Source: Pseudoduganella sp. (GTDB taxonomy: Bacteria > Pseudomonadota > Gammaproteobacteria > Burkholderiales > Burkholderiaceae_D). Taken from it: a stretch of DNA of 36,797 nt. Positions 7,369 through 15,964 of this stretch are shown piece after piece. Position numbers and translations under genes: made by a program. The notes beneath the pieces are model-generated. The model did no database searches. It was not told the origin of the DNA and saw only the letters and a list, made by a program, of their open reading frames with translations. The stretch lies in assembly GCA_021323265.1 (NCBI GenBank), contig JAJTCO010000042.1, forward strand, positions 1-36,797, in the 5' to 3' direction. Numbering within the stretch: the stretch's first letter is position 1; each line of letters begins with the position of its first letter.

Positions 7369-7857
7369 TCAGGCATAGACATCGATCGTGGGTTGCTGGT
7401 TGGAAAGGCCATACCCGCGCGCGACGTCTTGTTGCTTCGCTGACAGCTCGGCCTGGGCTTGCTGTTGCAGCTGGGCGGCGCGGGCCGCCACGCTGCGGTC
7501 CTGGCTGGACGGCTCGGCGGGCGCCAGCGCGGCGGCCTGCACCTGGCGCGCCTTTTCCAGCGTTTCCTCGGGCGTGCGGCCGGGCGAAGTGTCGATATTG
7601 ACTTCGCCCCCGACCGCGTAGTTCACGCCGTTGGGACCGCGTTGGTAGGTGTAGTTGGCGCCGGAGACGGCCAGGCTGCCGGCGGCGGCCAGGTGGGCCT
7701 GTTCATGCTGGCGCACTGCCAGGTCGCGCGCCTTGAGCTGTTCGACCTTGGCCTGGTCTTCGGGGGAGAGTTCCTGCTGGGCAGGCGCGGCGCCGCGCGC
7801 CGGCGCTCCAGCCTGCGGCGCATAAGCAGTCGACGTTGAAATGGCACCCAGTCCCAT
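7369..7857 (-). CDS. SprA-related putative metalloprotease (HEQAH)
   Basis: 162 residues matching, by memory, the SprA-related/CJM1_0395 family of putative metalloproteases. Visible features are the HExxH motif (His51, Glu52, His55 in 'RQHEQAHLAAAG') and the family's 'GPNGVNYAVGGEVNIDTSPGRTPEETLEKARQV', split here by 'Y-A-V-GGEVNID'. An Ala/Gln-rich helical region (115-150) and a tail 'QPTIDVYA' follow. Peptidase activity has not been shown for this family as far as I know. No signal peptide is seen. A TATGAT box lies seven bases upstream of the ATG and no ribosome binding site is visible, so a leaderless or alternative start is possible. The divergent neighbour is a 54-residue gene. Confidence 0.75.
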   Translation of the reverse strand: MGLGAISTSTAYAPQAGAPARGAAPAQQELSPEDQAKVEQLKARDLAVRQHEQAHLAAAGSLAVSGANYTYQRGPNGVNYAVGGEVNIDTSPGRTPEETLEKARQVQAAALAPAEPSSQDRSVAARAAQLQQQAQAELSAKQQDVARGYGLSNQQPTIDVYA

Positions 7858-7875
7858 TTACATATCATAACAAAT

Positions 7876-7922
7876 TGACCGTCAACGGCCGGGCCCGGCA
7901 TGCGTTGAAGGAGTGACCGTCA
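7876..7922. promoter_or_regulatory. Paired TGACCGTCA dyads in a divergent intergenic region
   Basis: The nonamer TGACCGTCA, itself a dyad (TGAC-C-GTCA), occurs at 7876-7884 and 7914-7922, 38 bases apart. The first copy extends to the 11-bp perfect palindrome TTGACCGTCAA (7875-7885). A perfect 12-bp palindrome GCCGGGCCCGGC lies between them at 7888-7899. Two spaced operators for one regulator are possible; the regulator is unknown. Confidence 0.35.
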
Positions 7923-7963
7923 TGCCGAAGGAGGTGAGCGATGGAACAGCCCAAGCAGCCTAG
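7922..7963 (+). CDS. Possible 13-residue leader peptide
   Basis: An ATG at 7922 with a good ribosome binding site (GAAGGAG at 7907-7913, 8 bases away) opens a 13-codon frame (MPKEVSDGTAQAA) that ends at TAG 7961-7963. It spans the ribosome binding site and start of the 54-residue gene at 7941 in another frame, so its translation could affect that gene. It may also be chance. Confidence 0.3.
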   Translation: MPKEVSDGTAQAA

Positions 7964-8105
7964 CAAGGAAGCGGTGCGCCACTGGATGCAGTTGCGCCGC
8001 GAGTTGCGCAGCCCCTTGCCCGACCCGCAGCAGATCCGCCGCGAGCTCGGTTGGGAGATGGTGCGCGCGCAACAGGACCAGCGCAGCTGGCGCCTAGCCG
8101 ACTGA
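7941..8105 (+). CDS. Small 54-residue hypothetical protein
   Basis: The frame encodes 54 residues, starting 'MEQPKQPSKEAVRHWM' and continuing with 'LRRELRSPLPDPQQIRRELG' and 'SWRLAD'. An AAGGAGG ribosome binding site (7928-7934) lies 6 bases before the ATG. The protein is basic, rich in Arg and Gln, and predicted to be helical; no membrane segment is seen. It ends convergently, overlapping the sbcC stop by 12 bases. It has the look of a conserved small Oxalobacteraceae protein, but its function is unknown and a DNA- or RNA-binding role is only a guess from its charge. Confidence 0.6.
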   Translation: MEQPKQPSKEAVRHWMQLRRELRSPLPDPQQIRRELGWEMVRAQQDQRSWRLAD

Positions 8106-11100
8106 GACTGCGCTGCGGCCGTTGGCTGCGGGCTGCACCAGAATCCTGGTGGCGATCCGCTCGGTCATTTCCTGGACGTGGGAGATGACGCCGACCTTTC
8201 TTCCCATGGCTTGCAAGCCGTCCAGCGCGTCCATCGCCACGCGCAGGGTTTCCGCATCGAGGCTGCCAAAGCCTTCGTCAATGAACAGCGACTCCACCCG
8301 CACCCGGTTGGAGGACAGCGACGCCAGGCCCAGCGCCATGGCCAGCGACACCAGGAACGATTCACCGCCCGACAGCGAATGCACGGAGCGCACTTCATCG
8401 CCCATGTGCAGGTCGCGCACCAGCAAACCTAGCGATGGCTGGGCGGGGTGGTCGATGCGCTCGAGCTGGTAGCGCGGCGCCAGCTGTGCCAGGTGGGCGT
8501 TGGCATAGCCGAGCAGCACGTCCAGGGTGAACTGCTGCGCATAGTTGCGGAACTTCTTGCCGTCGGCGGACCCGATCAATTCGCTCAACTGCGCCCAGCG
8601 CCGCTCGCTTTCCTGCTGGCGCGCGATGTCGGCCAGCAGGGACGCGGCGGCCTTGCGCCGGGCGTCGTCCTGCGCCAGTTGCAGCGCGCAGGCGGCGGCC
8701 TGGTCGTGCGCCAGCTTGTGCTCCTGCACCGCGGCCTGCAGCGCCTGCTCCAGGTCGGCGGCCGTGCGCGCATCGCCGGGCGCTGCGCTGGCCAGGTGCT
8801 GCGCGTGCTGGGCGGCGCGCTCGGCATGGACGGCATGGGCCGAGGCCAGCGCCTGCCCGATGGCGTGCAGGGCGTTGCGTTCGTCGCGGATCGCCTGCGG
8901 CGAATGGGCCAGCAGGGCGCGCAAGGCGTCCAGCGTGCCGACCCCGTGCACCTGGCCTTCTGCGAGCCAGGCCTGCAGGCGCGCGCGCGCGCCTTCGGTG
9001 GCGGCGTCCAGCGCGGCAAGGCGCTGGCGCCCCTGGAGCAGGGCTTCCTCGGCGCGGGCGCGCTGCTGGGCGCCTTGCAGGGCGGACTCCTGACGTGCCT
9101 GCAGCGCGCTGCGGGCTTGCGCGATGGCGTCGCGCAGGTCCGCTTCCACCTCGCGCACCGGACGCCCTTGCCACAGGGCCTGGCGTTCGGCCGTCGCGGC
9201 GGCCAGGGCGGCTTGCGCGGCGTTTGCGGCGGCTAAGGTGGCGTGGGCGTCGGCGGCGCTGCGCTCGCGCGCGGCGTGCAGGGCTTGCCGCTCGACGGCC
9301 ATGGAGGCCAGGGCGGCGGCGCGTTCGTCGCTGGCCTGGCGCTGTGCCAGCCATTGCCTGCTTTCGCGTCCCCGCAGTTCGTGGAAGCGCGCCGGGCTCT
9401 CCTTCCATTCGTCCTGCCAGCCGGCACGTTCCTGCGGGACGTCGAGCTGGTCGAGCAGGGTGGCGATCTGCAGGGCGGTGTCGATGCGCTGTTCTTCCAG
9501 GGCCGTGTGCTGGGTTTCCGATTGCGCCAGGGCCGTTTGCGCGGCGGCCAGCGCCGCCTGCTGGCGCTGCAGTTCTGCGGCAGCCTGTTCGCAGGCGGTG
9601 TGCGCGACTTCGCGGGCGCGCATGGCGCGGCGGTAGTCTAGCTCGTGGGCTTCCAGCGCGCGCAGGGCTGTCTGCAGCGCCTCGCCCTGGGCCGCCAGCC
9701 ATGCCGCCACCGCGTCGTGGGCCGGGACGGCGGCACCCAGTGCGCCGCTGGCGACCTGCCAGCGGGATTCGGCCGCGGCGCGGGCCTGGGCGCTGCCGTG
9801 CTGCTCGGCGACCAGGCCGGTGAGCTGCTCGACGCACGCCTGCAGGCGGGCCTGCTGCTCGGCTTCATACTTGATGTTGCGCTGCAGCTTGTCGCGGCAG
9901 TCGTGCACTTCGGCCTGCAGTTGCGCCAGCATGGCGCGCAGCGCGCCATCCTCGTGGCGGTAGGGGTGCTCCAGCGCGCCGCACACGGGGCAGGGGGCGT
10001 CGTCCTGCAGCGCGGCGCGCAGCTTTTCCACGCTTTCGCCGGTGGCCGCTTCGGCCAGCTTGAGCGAGCGCTCGGCCTGGGTGGAGGCGGCCACCAGCGC
10101 CAGGTTGGCCTGGCGCGCGGCGCCCACTTCGCGTTCTGCGCTGTCGCGCGCGGCCTGCAGCGCGGCGCTGCGCACTGCGCGTTCCTGATCGCGCCGGTCC
10201 AGCTGCGCCAGTTCCTGCCACGCCGATGCGGCGTCGGCCAGCGCGCCACGGCGCTGGTCGAGCTGCTGGCGCTGGGCGGCCATGCTGTCGGCGTCGATGC
10301 CGGCCAGTGCGGCGGCCGCCTGCGTGCGCTGGCTTTCCGCCTGGCGCAGGCGTTCGCTCGCGCCATCGAGCGCGCTGCGCGCATGCGCCACGTCCTGGCG
10401 CTGGCGCGCGGCGGCTTCCTGCACGGCAGCCAGCGCCTGCGATTGCTGGGTGGCGCGCGCGGCCTGCTGGCCGGCCTGGGCGAACAGCACGTCCCAGCGC
10501 GCCCAGTCGCGCGCCAGGGCCGCCCAGGAGGCATGCGCCGCCAGCCACTGCAATGCGCTTTCGTGCTCGGCGGCCAGCGCCTGCCACTGCGCCTCGCGCT
10601 CGCGCAGGCGGGCCAGGGCGGAGTTGTCGGCCTGGGTGGCGGCATCGCGTGCGGCGGCGGCCTGGGCATGGTTTGCCTGTAGTGTCTCCAGGCGGGCGTC
10701 GAGCGCCTTGGCCTGGTCCAGCTGCGGCGCCGCGGCCTGCTGCGCGCCGTCGGCGGCGGCCAGCGCGGCGGCGGCGTGTTCGGCGTCGGCGCTCAGCACT
10801 TGCAGCGCCAGGCGCGTGCGCTCGGCTTCCTGCTCGGTGAGCGCGATGGCGGCCAGCGCCGCCGTGCGTTCGGCGGCCAGGCGCACCACTTCATCGTCCA
10901 GGGCGCGGGCCGGCTGCACCGCCTCCAGTTGCGCCAGGGTGGCGCGGCGCGGGGCGGCGGCATCGGCTTCAGCCTGGCGCTGCAGGCAGTGCGCGTGCGC
11001 CTGCCCGACGGCGAGGGCCAGGCGTTCGGCCTGCTGGTGCCAGCGCAGGTCCGCTTCCAGTGCCGCGACGCGCTGGCCGGCGGCTGCCAGGGCGGCGTCC

Positions 11101-11822
11101 GCGGCCTCGGCCTGCGCCGCCAGCTCGGCGCGCGCTTCCGGCGCCAGCGGTTGCAGGCTGGCCAGGCCGGCCGTCAGCGTCTTCAGCGCCAGTTCCTCGG
11201 CGCGCCAGCGTTCGAAGGCGCGCCGGGAAATGTCGCTATAGATGCCGCTGCCGGTCAGCGTTTCCAGCAGGGTACCGCGCTCGTCGTCCGGCGCCTTGAG
11301 GAAGGCGGAGAACTCGTTCTGCGCCAGCAGCACGGCGCGCGTGAACTGCTCGAAGCTGAGGCCGATGCGCTGGGCAATCTCGGCCATCACTTCGGTCTTG
11401 GTGTGACCCAGCGGCTGCAGTCCGGGCAGCTTGTGCAGCGACATGGCGCTCGGCTGCAGGGCGCCGGCAGCCTTGCTGCGGGCGCGCCAGACCTTCCAGC
11501 GCGCGCGGTAGGCGGCGCCGTCGTTGCCGATGAAGTCCACTTCGGCCCAGCCTTCGGCCGCGCCCCGGCGCAGCAGGGTGCGCGGGTCCTGCGCGGAGAC
11601 CGGGTCGCCCACGTCGGGCGTTTTGCCGATAGCCTTGTGCAGGCGCGGCGTGTCGTCGTACAGGGCCAGGCAGAGCGCGTCGAGCAAGGTGCTCTTGCCG
11701 GCGCCGGTGGGGCCGCTGATGGCGAACAGGCCGGCATCGGCCAGCGGCTGGGCGGTGAAGTCGACCGAAAACTCGTCGGCCAGCGAGGCCAGGTTCTTGC
11801 CGGCGATGCGCAGCACCTTCAT
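8094..11822 (-). CDS. sbcC: Exonuclease subunit SbcC
   Basis: ATPase/coiled-coil subunit of the SbcCD (Mre11-Rad50-like) nuclease that cleaves hairpins and processes double-strand breaks. The 1242-residue protein begins 'MKVLRIAGKNLASL' and has Walker A 'GPTGAGKST' near residue 38. A long Ala/Gln/Glu-rich coiled coil is interrupted at Cys611-Pro-Val-Cys614 by the zinc hook. The C-terminal lobe has the signature 'LSGGESFLVSLAMALG' and Walker B 'SLFIDEGFGSLD'. It is longer than the 1048 residues of E. coli SbcC, mostly in the coiled coil. Its ATG overlaps the sbcD stop in an ATGA, so the two are translationally coupled. An open frame continues upstream of 11822 inside sbcD, but it is a shadow. 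Confidence 0.96.
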   Translation of the reverse strand: MKVLRIAGKNLASLADEFSVDFTAQPLADAGLFAISGPTGAGKSTLLDALCLALYDDTPRLHKAIGKTPDVGDPVSAQDPRTLLRRGAAEGWAEVDFIGNDGAAYRARWKVWRARSKAAGALQPSAMSLHKLPGLQPLGHTKTEVMAEIAQRIGLSFEQFTRAVLLAQNEFSAFLKAPDDERGTLLETLTGSGIYSDISRRAFERWRAEELALKTLTAGLASLQPLAPEARAELAAQAEAADAALAAAGQRVAALEADLRWHQQAERLALAVGQAHAHCLQRQAEADAAAPRRATLAQLEAVQPARALDDEVVRLAAERTAALAAIALTEQEAERTRLALQVLSADAEHAAAALAAADGAQQAAAPQLDQAKALDARLETLQANHAQAAAARDAATQADNSALARLREREAQWQALAAEHESALQWLAAHASWAALARDWARWDVLFAQAGQQAARATQQSQALAAVQEAAARQRQDVAHARSALDGASERLRQAESQRTQAAAALAGIDADSMAAQRQQLDQRRGALADAASAWQELAQLDRRDQERAVRSAALQAARDSAEREVGAARQANLALVAASTQAERSLKLAEAATGESVEKLRAALQDDAPCPVCGALEHPYRHEDGALRAMLAQLQAEVHDCRDKLQRNIKYEAEQQARLQACVEQLTGLVAEQHGSAQARAAAESRWQVASGALGAAVPAHDAVAAWLAAQGEALQTALRALEAHELDYRRAMRAREVAHTACEQAAAELQRQQAALAAAQTALAQSETQHTALEEQRIDTALQIATLLDQLDVPQERAGWQDEWKESPARFHELRGRESRQWLAQRQASDERAAALASMAVERQALHAARERSAADAHATLAAANAAQAALAAATAERQALWQGRPVREVEADLRDAIAQARSALQARQESALQGAQQRARAEEALLQGRQRLAALDAATEGARARLQAWLAEGQVHGVGTLDALRALLAHSPQAIRDERNALHAIGQALASAHAVHAERAAQHAQHLASAAPGDARTAADLEQALQAAVQEHKLAHDQAAACALQLAQDDARRKAAASLLADIARQQESERRWAQLSELIGSADGKKFRNYAQQFTLDVLLGYANAHLAQLAPRYQLERIDHPAQPSLGLLVRDLHMGDEVRSVHSLSGGESFLVSLAMALGLASLSSNRVRVESLFIDEGFGSLDAETLRVAMDALDGLQAMGRKVGVISHVQEMTERIATRILVQPAANGRSAVSVG

Positions 11823-13069
11823 GGCTGCACCAGTTCCGCAAAGGCGGCCAGTTGCTCGGGCGGCGCGGCGCTGCCGTAGCGCTGCAGGTAGAGCCGCTTG
11901 AAGATGTCGTCCGGCTGCAGCGACGCCAGCTGGTCCAGCGAAACGGCGGCGTCTTCGAACGAGGCGCGCGCCGCGCTGCTGGTCTCGATCTTGGCCAGCC
12001 GGACCGGCTTGCCGTGCAACGCCTGCTCGATGCTGGCGCGCAGGCCCGGTTCCGGGGCGCACAGCTGCACGCGCACTTCCAGCAGCGGCTGCCGCTCGAG
12101 CGGGGCGTCCGGCAGCTCGAGCGCGGCCAGGGCGGCTTGCACCTGTTCCAGCGGGGCCGGCTTTTCCGGGATGCGCAGCAGCTGCACGGCGCGCGGCACC
12201 GGCAGGGGCGTGATGTCGCGCACCTGCGCGCCGTCGAAGTCGATGCGCAGCACCTGGTGCGGGTAGCTGGTCTCGGCAAACGAGAGCGGGATCGGGCTGC
12301 CGCAGTAGCGGATATGCGCATGCGGGCCGACTTGCTGGGCAAGATGCAGGTGGCCCAGGGCGGCGTAGGCAATGGGCGGCGGAAAGATGCCGGTGGGGAG
12401 CATCTCGGTGCCGCCGATCACGATGCGGCGCTCCGAGTCGGCGGACATGGTGCCGTTGACCATGTGGCAATGGCCCATGGCGACGATGGCCTGGCCGGCG
12501 CCGGCGCGGGCAGCGGCCAGTTCGATGGCCTGGCGGTACAGTTCGGCGATGCCGGCCAGGTAGGGGTCGGGCTGGGGCTGCGCCGGGGCGTCGCCCTCGG
12601 TGCCTGGAACGGCCGGGCGCGGCACGTCGCCGTGGCGCAGGAAGGGGACGGCCAGCACCCAGGCGGCCACGGCGCCATCCTTGCCGGTCAGCGGCACCAG
12701 CATGCGCTCCATGGCAATGGCGCCGTCGGCGTCGCGGTGCGGGTAGCCGATCACCGTGGTGCCATGCACTTCCAACAGCGGGCCGGGGGCTTCCAGCCGG
12801 CCGGGCGAATCGTGGTTGCCTGCAATGACGACAATGTCGAGCTGCGGCGCGCGGGCGCGGGCCTGCTGCAGGAAGCTATACAGCTGGCGCTGCGACGCGG
12901 AGGATGGATTGGCGTTGTCGAACACGTCCCCCGCCACCAGCAAAGCGTCGGCCTGCTCGGACACGATGGTGTCGAGCAGCCAGTCCAGGAAGCACTGGTG
13001 CTCGTACTGGCGGTCAAAGTTATGCAGCGACTGGCCAAGGTGCCAATCGGAGGTGTGCAGCAGGCGCAT
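11819..13069 (-). CDS. sbcD: Exonuclease subunit SbcD
   Basis: Manganese-dependent phosphoesterase subunit of SbcCD. In 416 residues the metallophosphoesterase motifs are in order: 'DWHLG' (Asp8, His10), 'GDVFDNANPS' (Asp48), 'GNHDSP' (Asn85, His86, Asp87), 'MGHCH', and 'ALGHLH' followed by 'RYCGSPIPLSF', which is diagnostic for SbcD. A C-terminal capping region follows. The ATG at 13069 gives 'MRLLHTSDWHLGQ', matching the E. coli start; an upstream TTG at 13099 would add ten residues without family support. It is the first gene of the sbcDC pair, with a candidate promoter at 13099-13128. Confidence 0.96.
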   Translation of the reverse strand: MRLLHTSDWHLGQSLHNFDRQYEHQCFLDWLLDTIVSEQADALLVAGDVFDNANPSSASQRQLYSFLQQARARAPQLDIVVIAGNHDSPGRLEAPGPLLEVHGTTVIGYPHRDADGAIAMERMLVPLTGKDGAVAAWVLAVPFLRHGDVPRPAVPGTEGDAPAQPQPDPYLAGIAELYRQAIELAAARAGAGQAIVAMGHCHMVNGTMSADSERRIVIGGTEMLPTGIFPPPIAYAALGHLHLAQQVGPHAHIRYCGSPIPLSFAETSYPHQVLRIDFDGAQVRDITPLPVPRAVQLLRIPEKPAPLEQVQAALAALELPDAPLERQPLLEVRVQLCAPEPGLRASIEQALHGKPVRLAKIETSSAARASFEDAAVSLDQLASLQPDDIFKRLYLQRYGSAAPPEQLAAFAELVQP

Positions 13070-13098
13070 GGAATGTAAGGCTGGGCGTGGGAAGCGCA

Positions 13099-13128
13099 AA
13101 TATAGCGCAAACGGCAGGCGCTTGTCTT
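13099..13128 (-). promoter_or_regulatory. Candidate sigma-70 promoter of sbcDC
   Basis: On the minus strand AAGACA and TATATT are separated by 18 bases, 30 bases upstream of the sbcD ATG. The -10 is good and the -35 matches four of six consensus bases. Confidence 0.45.
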
Positions 13129-13136
13129 GATCCTGG

Positions 13137-15812
13137 TCAGGCCGCGTTCGTGGAACGCATGTCCGTATGCGGCATGCCGCTGCGGAAAGTGTTGCGGCCG
13201 GCCTGTTTGGCCTCGTACAGGAGCAGGTCGGCGCGCTTGAGCAGTTCGGCCGGGCCGAGCTCTTCGTCGCGGTAGAAGGTCAGGCCGATACTGGTCGAGA
13301 CGTGGGCCAGCACGCCATCGAGCTCGAATGGCTGCTGCATGGCGTGCACGATCTTGGTCGCCGTCACGGCCGCGTCTTCCGGCTTGGAAATGCGCTCCAT
13401 GATGATGGTGAACTCGTCGCCGCCCAGGCGCGCGACGGTATCGCTGGCGCGCACGGTATTGGACAGGCGCGCCGAGAAGGCGCGCAGCAGGGCGTCGCCC
13501 ACCGCGTGGCCATAGGTATCGTTGACCGGCTTGAAGCGGTCGATGTCGAGGTACATGACGGCCATCAGGTTGCCGTTCTCGCGGCACAGCGCCATCGATT
13601 CGTTGAGCTTTTGCAGGAAGCCGGCACGGTTGGTCAGCCCGGTCAGCGCGTCGACCTGCGACAGGCGCAGCAGGCGCTGTTTTTCGCGCTTTTGCGCCGT
13701 CACGTCCTGCCGCATCACGTGGAAGCCGACCACGGTGATGCCGTCCTCGTCCAGCTGGGGGATGTACACCACGTCGAAGGTGCGCGGATATTCGCCGCTC
13801 TCGTCTTCCTCCTCGAACGTCAGCGTCTCGCCGGCCAGGGCGCGCGCGATGTACGGCCGCAGCACGCCATAGCGCTTCTCGCCCACGGTTTCGAGCACCG
13901 TGCGGCCGGTCACGTGCAGCCCGGTCTTGCTGAATTCGCGCTCGTAGGCGAGGTTGTGGAAACGGTAGACTTCCTCGAAGTCGATGTAGGCGATCATCGC
14001 CGGCAGCGTATCGGCAATGGTGCGCAGGCGCGCTTCGCTCTCGCGCAGCGCCATGACGGACTTGCGCACCAGCGTGATGTCGTCCAGCGTGCCGACATAG
14101 CCGCCGATGACGTTGTCGATCACGATCGGCGCCACCTTGATCGAGCTCCAGACGATCTTGCCGTCCGGGTGCACGCAGCGCAGGGTTTCCTGGAAGGCCT
14201 GCTGGGTCTTGGTCAGGTGGCGCAGCGAGGCGCGCAGCATGCCGCGGTCGTTCGGGTGCACCGCATCGAACCAGCCGTCGCCCAGCGCCGCGCTGCGCCC
14301 CATGCCGGTAATGGCTTCGAACGTGCGGTTGACGTAGGTGCAGCGGCCTTCCGCGTCGGCCCGCACCAGGCCAAGCGGGGAGGCGTCGTTGACGGCCTGG
14401 AGTTCGGCCTGGTTGCGCCGCACGGCCAGCTCCGAGCGCTTGCGCTCGGTGATGTTGCGGGCGGTGACGGCCACGCCGTCCTCGATGGCCACGATCTGGT
14501 GGCGCACCCACGACCCTTCGCCGAACACCGTCGACTCCAGTTCCTCTTCCAGCGGTTCGCCGGTGCGCATCACGCCCAGACATTTGTCGAAGAAGCCCTC
14601 GCTGCGCCATTGCGGCAGCATGTCGCCCATGCGCTTGCCCAGCGCCTCCTCGGCCGGATGGCCCAGGACGCGCGCGCCGCGTTCGTTGACGTCGACCAGG
14701 GTGAAGTCCACGATCTCGCCGGCGCCATTGCGGCAGGCCTTGGTCAGGAACAGCGTGTCGAGGCTGGCGTCGACGGCTGCGTGCAGCTTCTCGCGCGCTT
14801 CGGTCGACTCGCGGATGCTCTCGCGCAGGCGGCGCGCCTGGCGCGTGAGCAGGAAGCTGAAGGCCAGCACGACCACCGAGACGACGGCCGTGACGGAGTA
14901 GTACATGCGCCGCTGGACATAGAATTTCGCCAGCGCGTGCCGCTTGGCGTTGCCCACCACGGCCGTGAGCGAGTAGCGCGGCATGTCGCGAAAGCCGTAG
15001 ATGCGGTCGATATTGTCGATCGGCGTCTTCAGCAGCAGTTCTTCGGGCAGGTTGATCGGATCGGCCGGCGCCACGAAGTCGATGGAGTCGCTGATGAACA
15101 GCTTCTCGTCGATGCGGCCGGCCGCCAGCGCCGTGTCGCGGCTGATGAGCATCACCAGGCCGCCTTCCTGGATATGCATGCGGTCGTAGTCTTCGACGAA
15201 ATAGGCCGGATCGATCATCAGCACGACCACGCCGGCAAACGTGCCGGCACGGTCGTCCAGCCGGCGTGCGATCTGGATCTGCCACTTCTTGGTGATCGGA
15301 TCGACCATCGGGTTGGTGACCAGGGCGGCGTCGCCGGCGGTGGTGGCCAGCGACTTGAAATAACTCGCGTTGGCCGAGTTGGGCGGGAACGCGCCGTGCA
15401 GGCTGTCGACCAGGTTGCCGTTGGCATCGATCAGGGCGATGGGCAGCTCCAGGCGGGCCGGCATGACCGAGTCGAGCAGGCCGCCGCGCCTGACGAATTC
15501 GGGCAGGCGCAGCGCGCCGTTGGTTTCCTCGAACTTGAGTTTGAACAGCTGGGTGGCATGGTCGGCCTGCCGCAGCAGGTGGCCGGAATGCTCGGCCAGG
15601 GTGCGCGCCAGCGAGTGGCTATGCTGCACGGCTTCGTAGTGCGCGCTTTCCGCCTCCTCCTTCAATTGATAGAACACATTGGCCCACATGATCACCAGCA
15701 GCACCAAGGTGAATGATGGCAGCAGTATCATGCGGTATAACCTGCGCATGACCTGGCGGGCAGGGGAAGCGGGGGGCGTCAATTGTCCTGGTCCGGTTAA
15801 GAAGGCACCCAT
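13137..15812 (-). CDS. Membrane-bound sensor diguanylate cyclase (Cache-PAS-GGDEF)
   Basis: Makes the second messenger c-di-GMP from two GTP. The 891 residues hold a TM helix (about 28-48), a periplasmic region of about 260 residues of Cache-like character ('PIALIDANGNLVDSLHG', 'NPMVDPITKKWQIQIARRL'), and a second TM helix ('SVTAVVSVVVLAFSFLL', about 310-330). Three PAS-like modules (about 350-720) and a GGDEF domain follow. The active site is intact: GGDEF at about 796-800, preceded five residues earlier by the I-site RxxD (RASD) for product inhibition. No EAL domain follows, so it is predicted to be a cyclase only. It reads away from ycaQ. The start at 15812 is the most upstream ATG; ATGs a few residues later are possible. 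Confidence 0.92.
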   Translation of the reverse strand: MGAFLTGPGQLTPPASPARQVMRRLYRMILLPSFTLVLLVIMWANVFYQLKEEAESAHYEAVQHSHSLARTLAEHSGHLLRQADHATQLFKLKFEETNGALRLPEFVRRGGLLDSVMPARLELPIALIDANGNLVDSLHGAFPPNSANASYFKSLATTAGDAALVTNPMVDPITKKWQIQIARRLDDRAGTFAGVVVLMIDPAYFVEDYDRMHIQEGGLVMLISRDTALAAGRIDEKLFISDSIDFVAPADPINLPEELLLKTPIDNIDRIYGFRDMPRYSLTAVVGNAKRHALAKFYVQRRMYYSVTAVVSVVVLAFSFLLTRQARRLRESIRESTEAREKLHAAVDASLDTLFLTKACRNGAGEIVDFTLVDVNERGARVLGHPAEEALGKRMGDMLPQWRSEGFFDKCLGVMRTGEPLEEELESTVFGEGSWVRHQIVAIEDGVAVTARNITERKRSELAVRRNQAELQAVNDASPLGLVRADAEGRCTYVNRTFEAITGMGRSAALGDGWFDAVHPNDRGMLRASLRHLTKTQQAFQETLRCVHPDGKIVWSSIKVAPIVIDNVIGGYVGTLDDITLVRKSVMALRESEARLRTIADTLPAMIAYIDFEEVYRFHNLAYEREFSKTGLHVTGRTVLETVGEKRYGVLRPYIARALAGETLTFEEEDESGEYPRTFDVVYIPQLDEDGITVVGFHVMRQDVTAQKREKQRLLRLSQVDALTGLTNRAGFLQKLNESMALCRENGNLMAVMYLDIDRFKPVNDTYGHAVGDALLRAFSARLSNTVRASDTVARLGGDEFTIIMERISKPEDAAVTATKIVHAMQQPFELDGVLAHVSTSIGLTFYRDEELGPAELLKRADLLLYEAKQAGRNTFRSGMPHTDMRSTNAA

Positions 15813-15912
15813 CTATTCTGCACTCAAACCCGGTTAGCCGGGCAAAAAAGTCTGTCGAGTGCTGCTTCCCGGCCACCACCGTTCGCATAATGTTAAGAAA
15901 TACTGTCAATAA

Positions 15913-15925
15913 GCTATCGGATAGC
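15913..15925. promoter_or_regulatory. Dyad GCTATC-G-GATAGC between divergent genes
   Basis: A perfect 6-bp inverted repeat with a one-base centre sits in the 152-bp gap between the cyclase and ycaQ. It could be an operator for either gene. No clear -35/-10 pair was recognised for ycaQ. Confidence 0.3.
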
Positions 15926-15964
15926 CATTAGAATATCCGTTCATCCTTCTCTGGAAACCGAGTC

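Noticed and set aside
11823..12470. Upstream extension of the sbcC frame into sbcD
   Set aside because: The extra residues are Arg/Ala/Pro-rich shadow sequence; SbcC begins at 'MKVLRIAG' (11822) with an ATGA overlap.
13167..15716. Long plus-strand frame opposite the diguanylate cyclase
   Set aside because: Shadow of a certain gene; composition is His/Gly/Val-rich without motifs.
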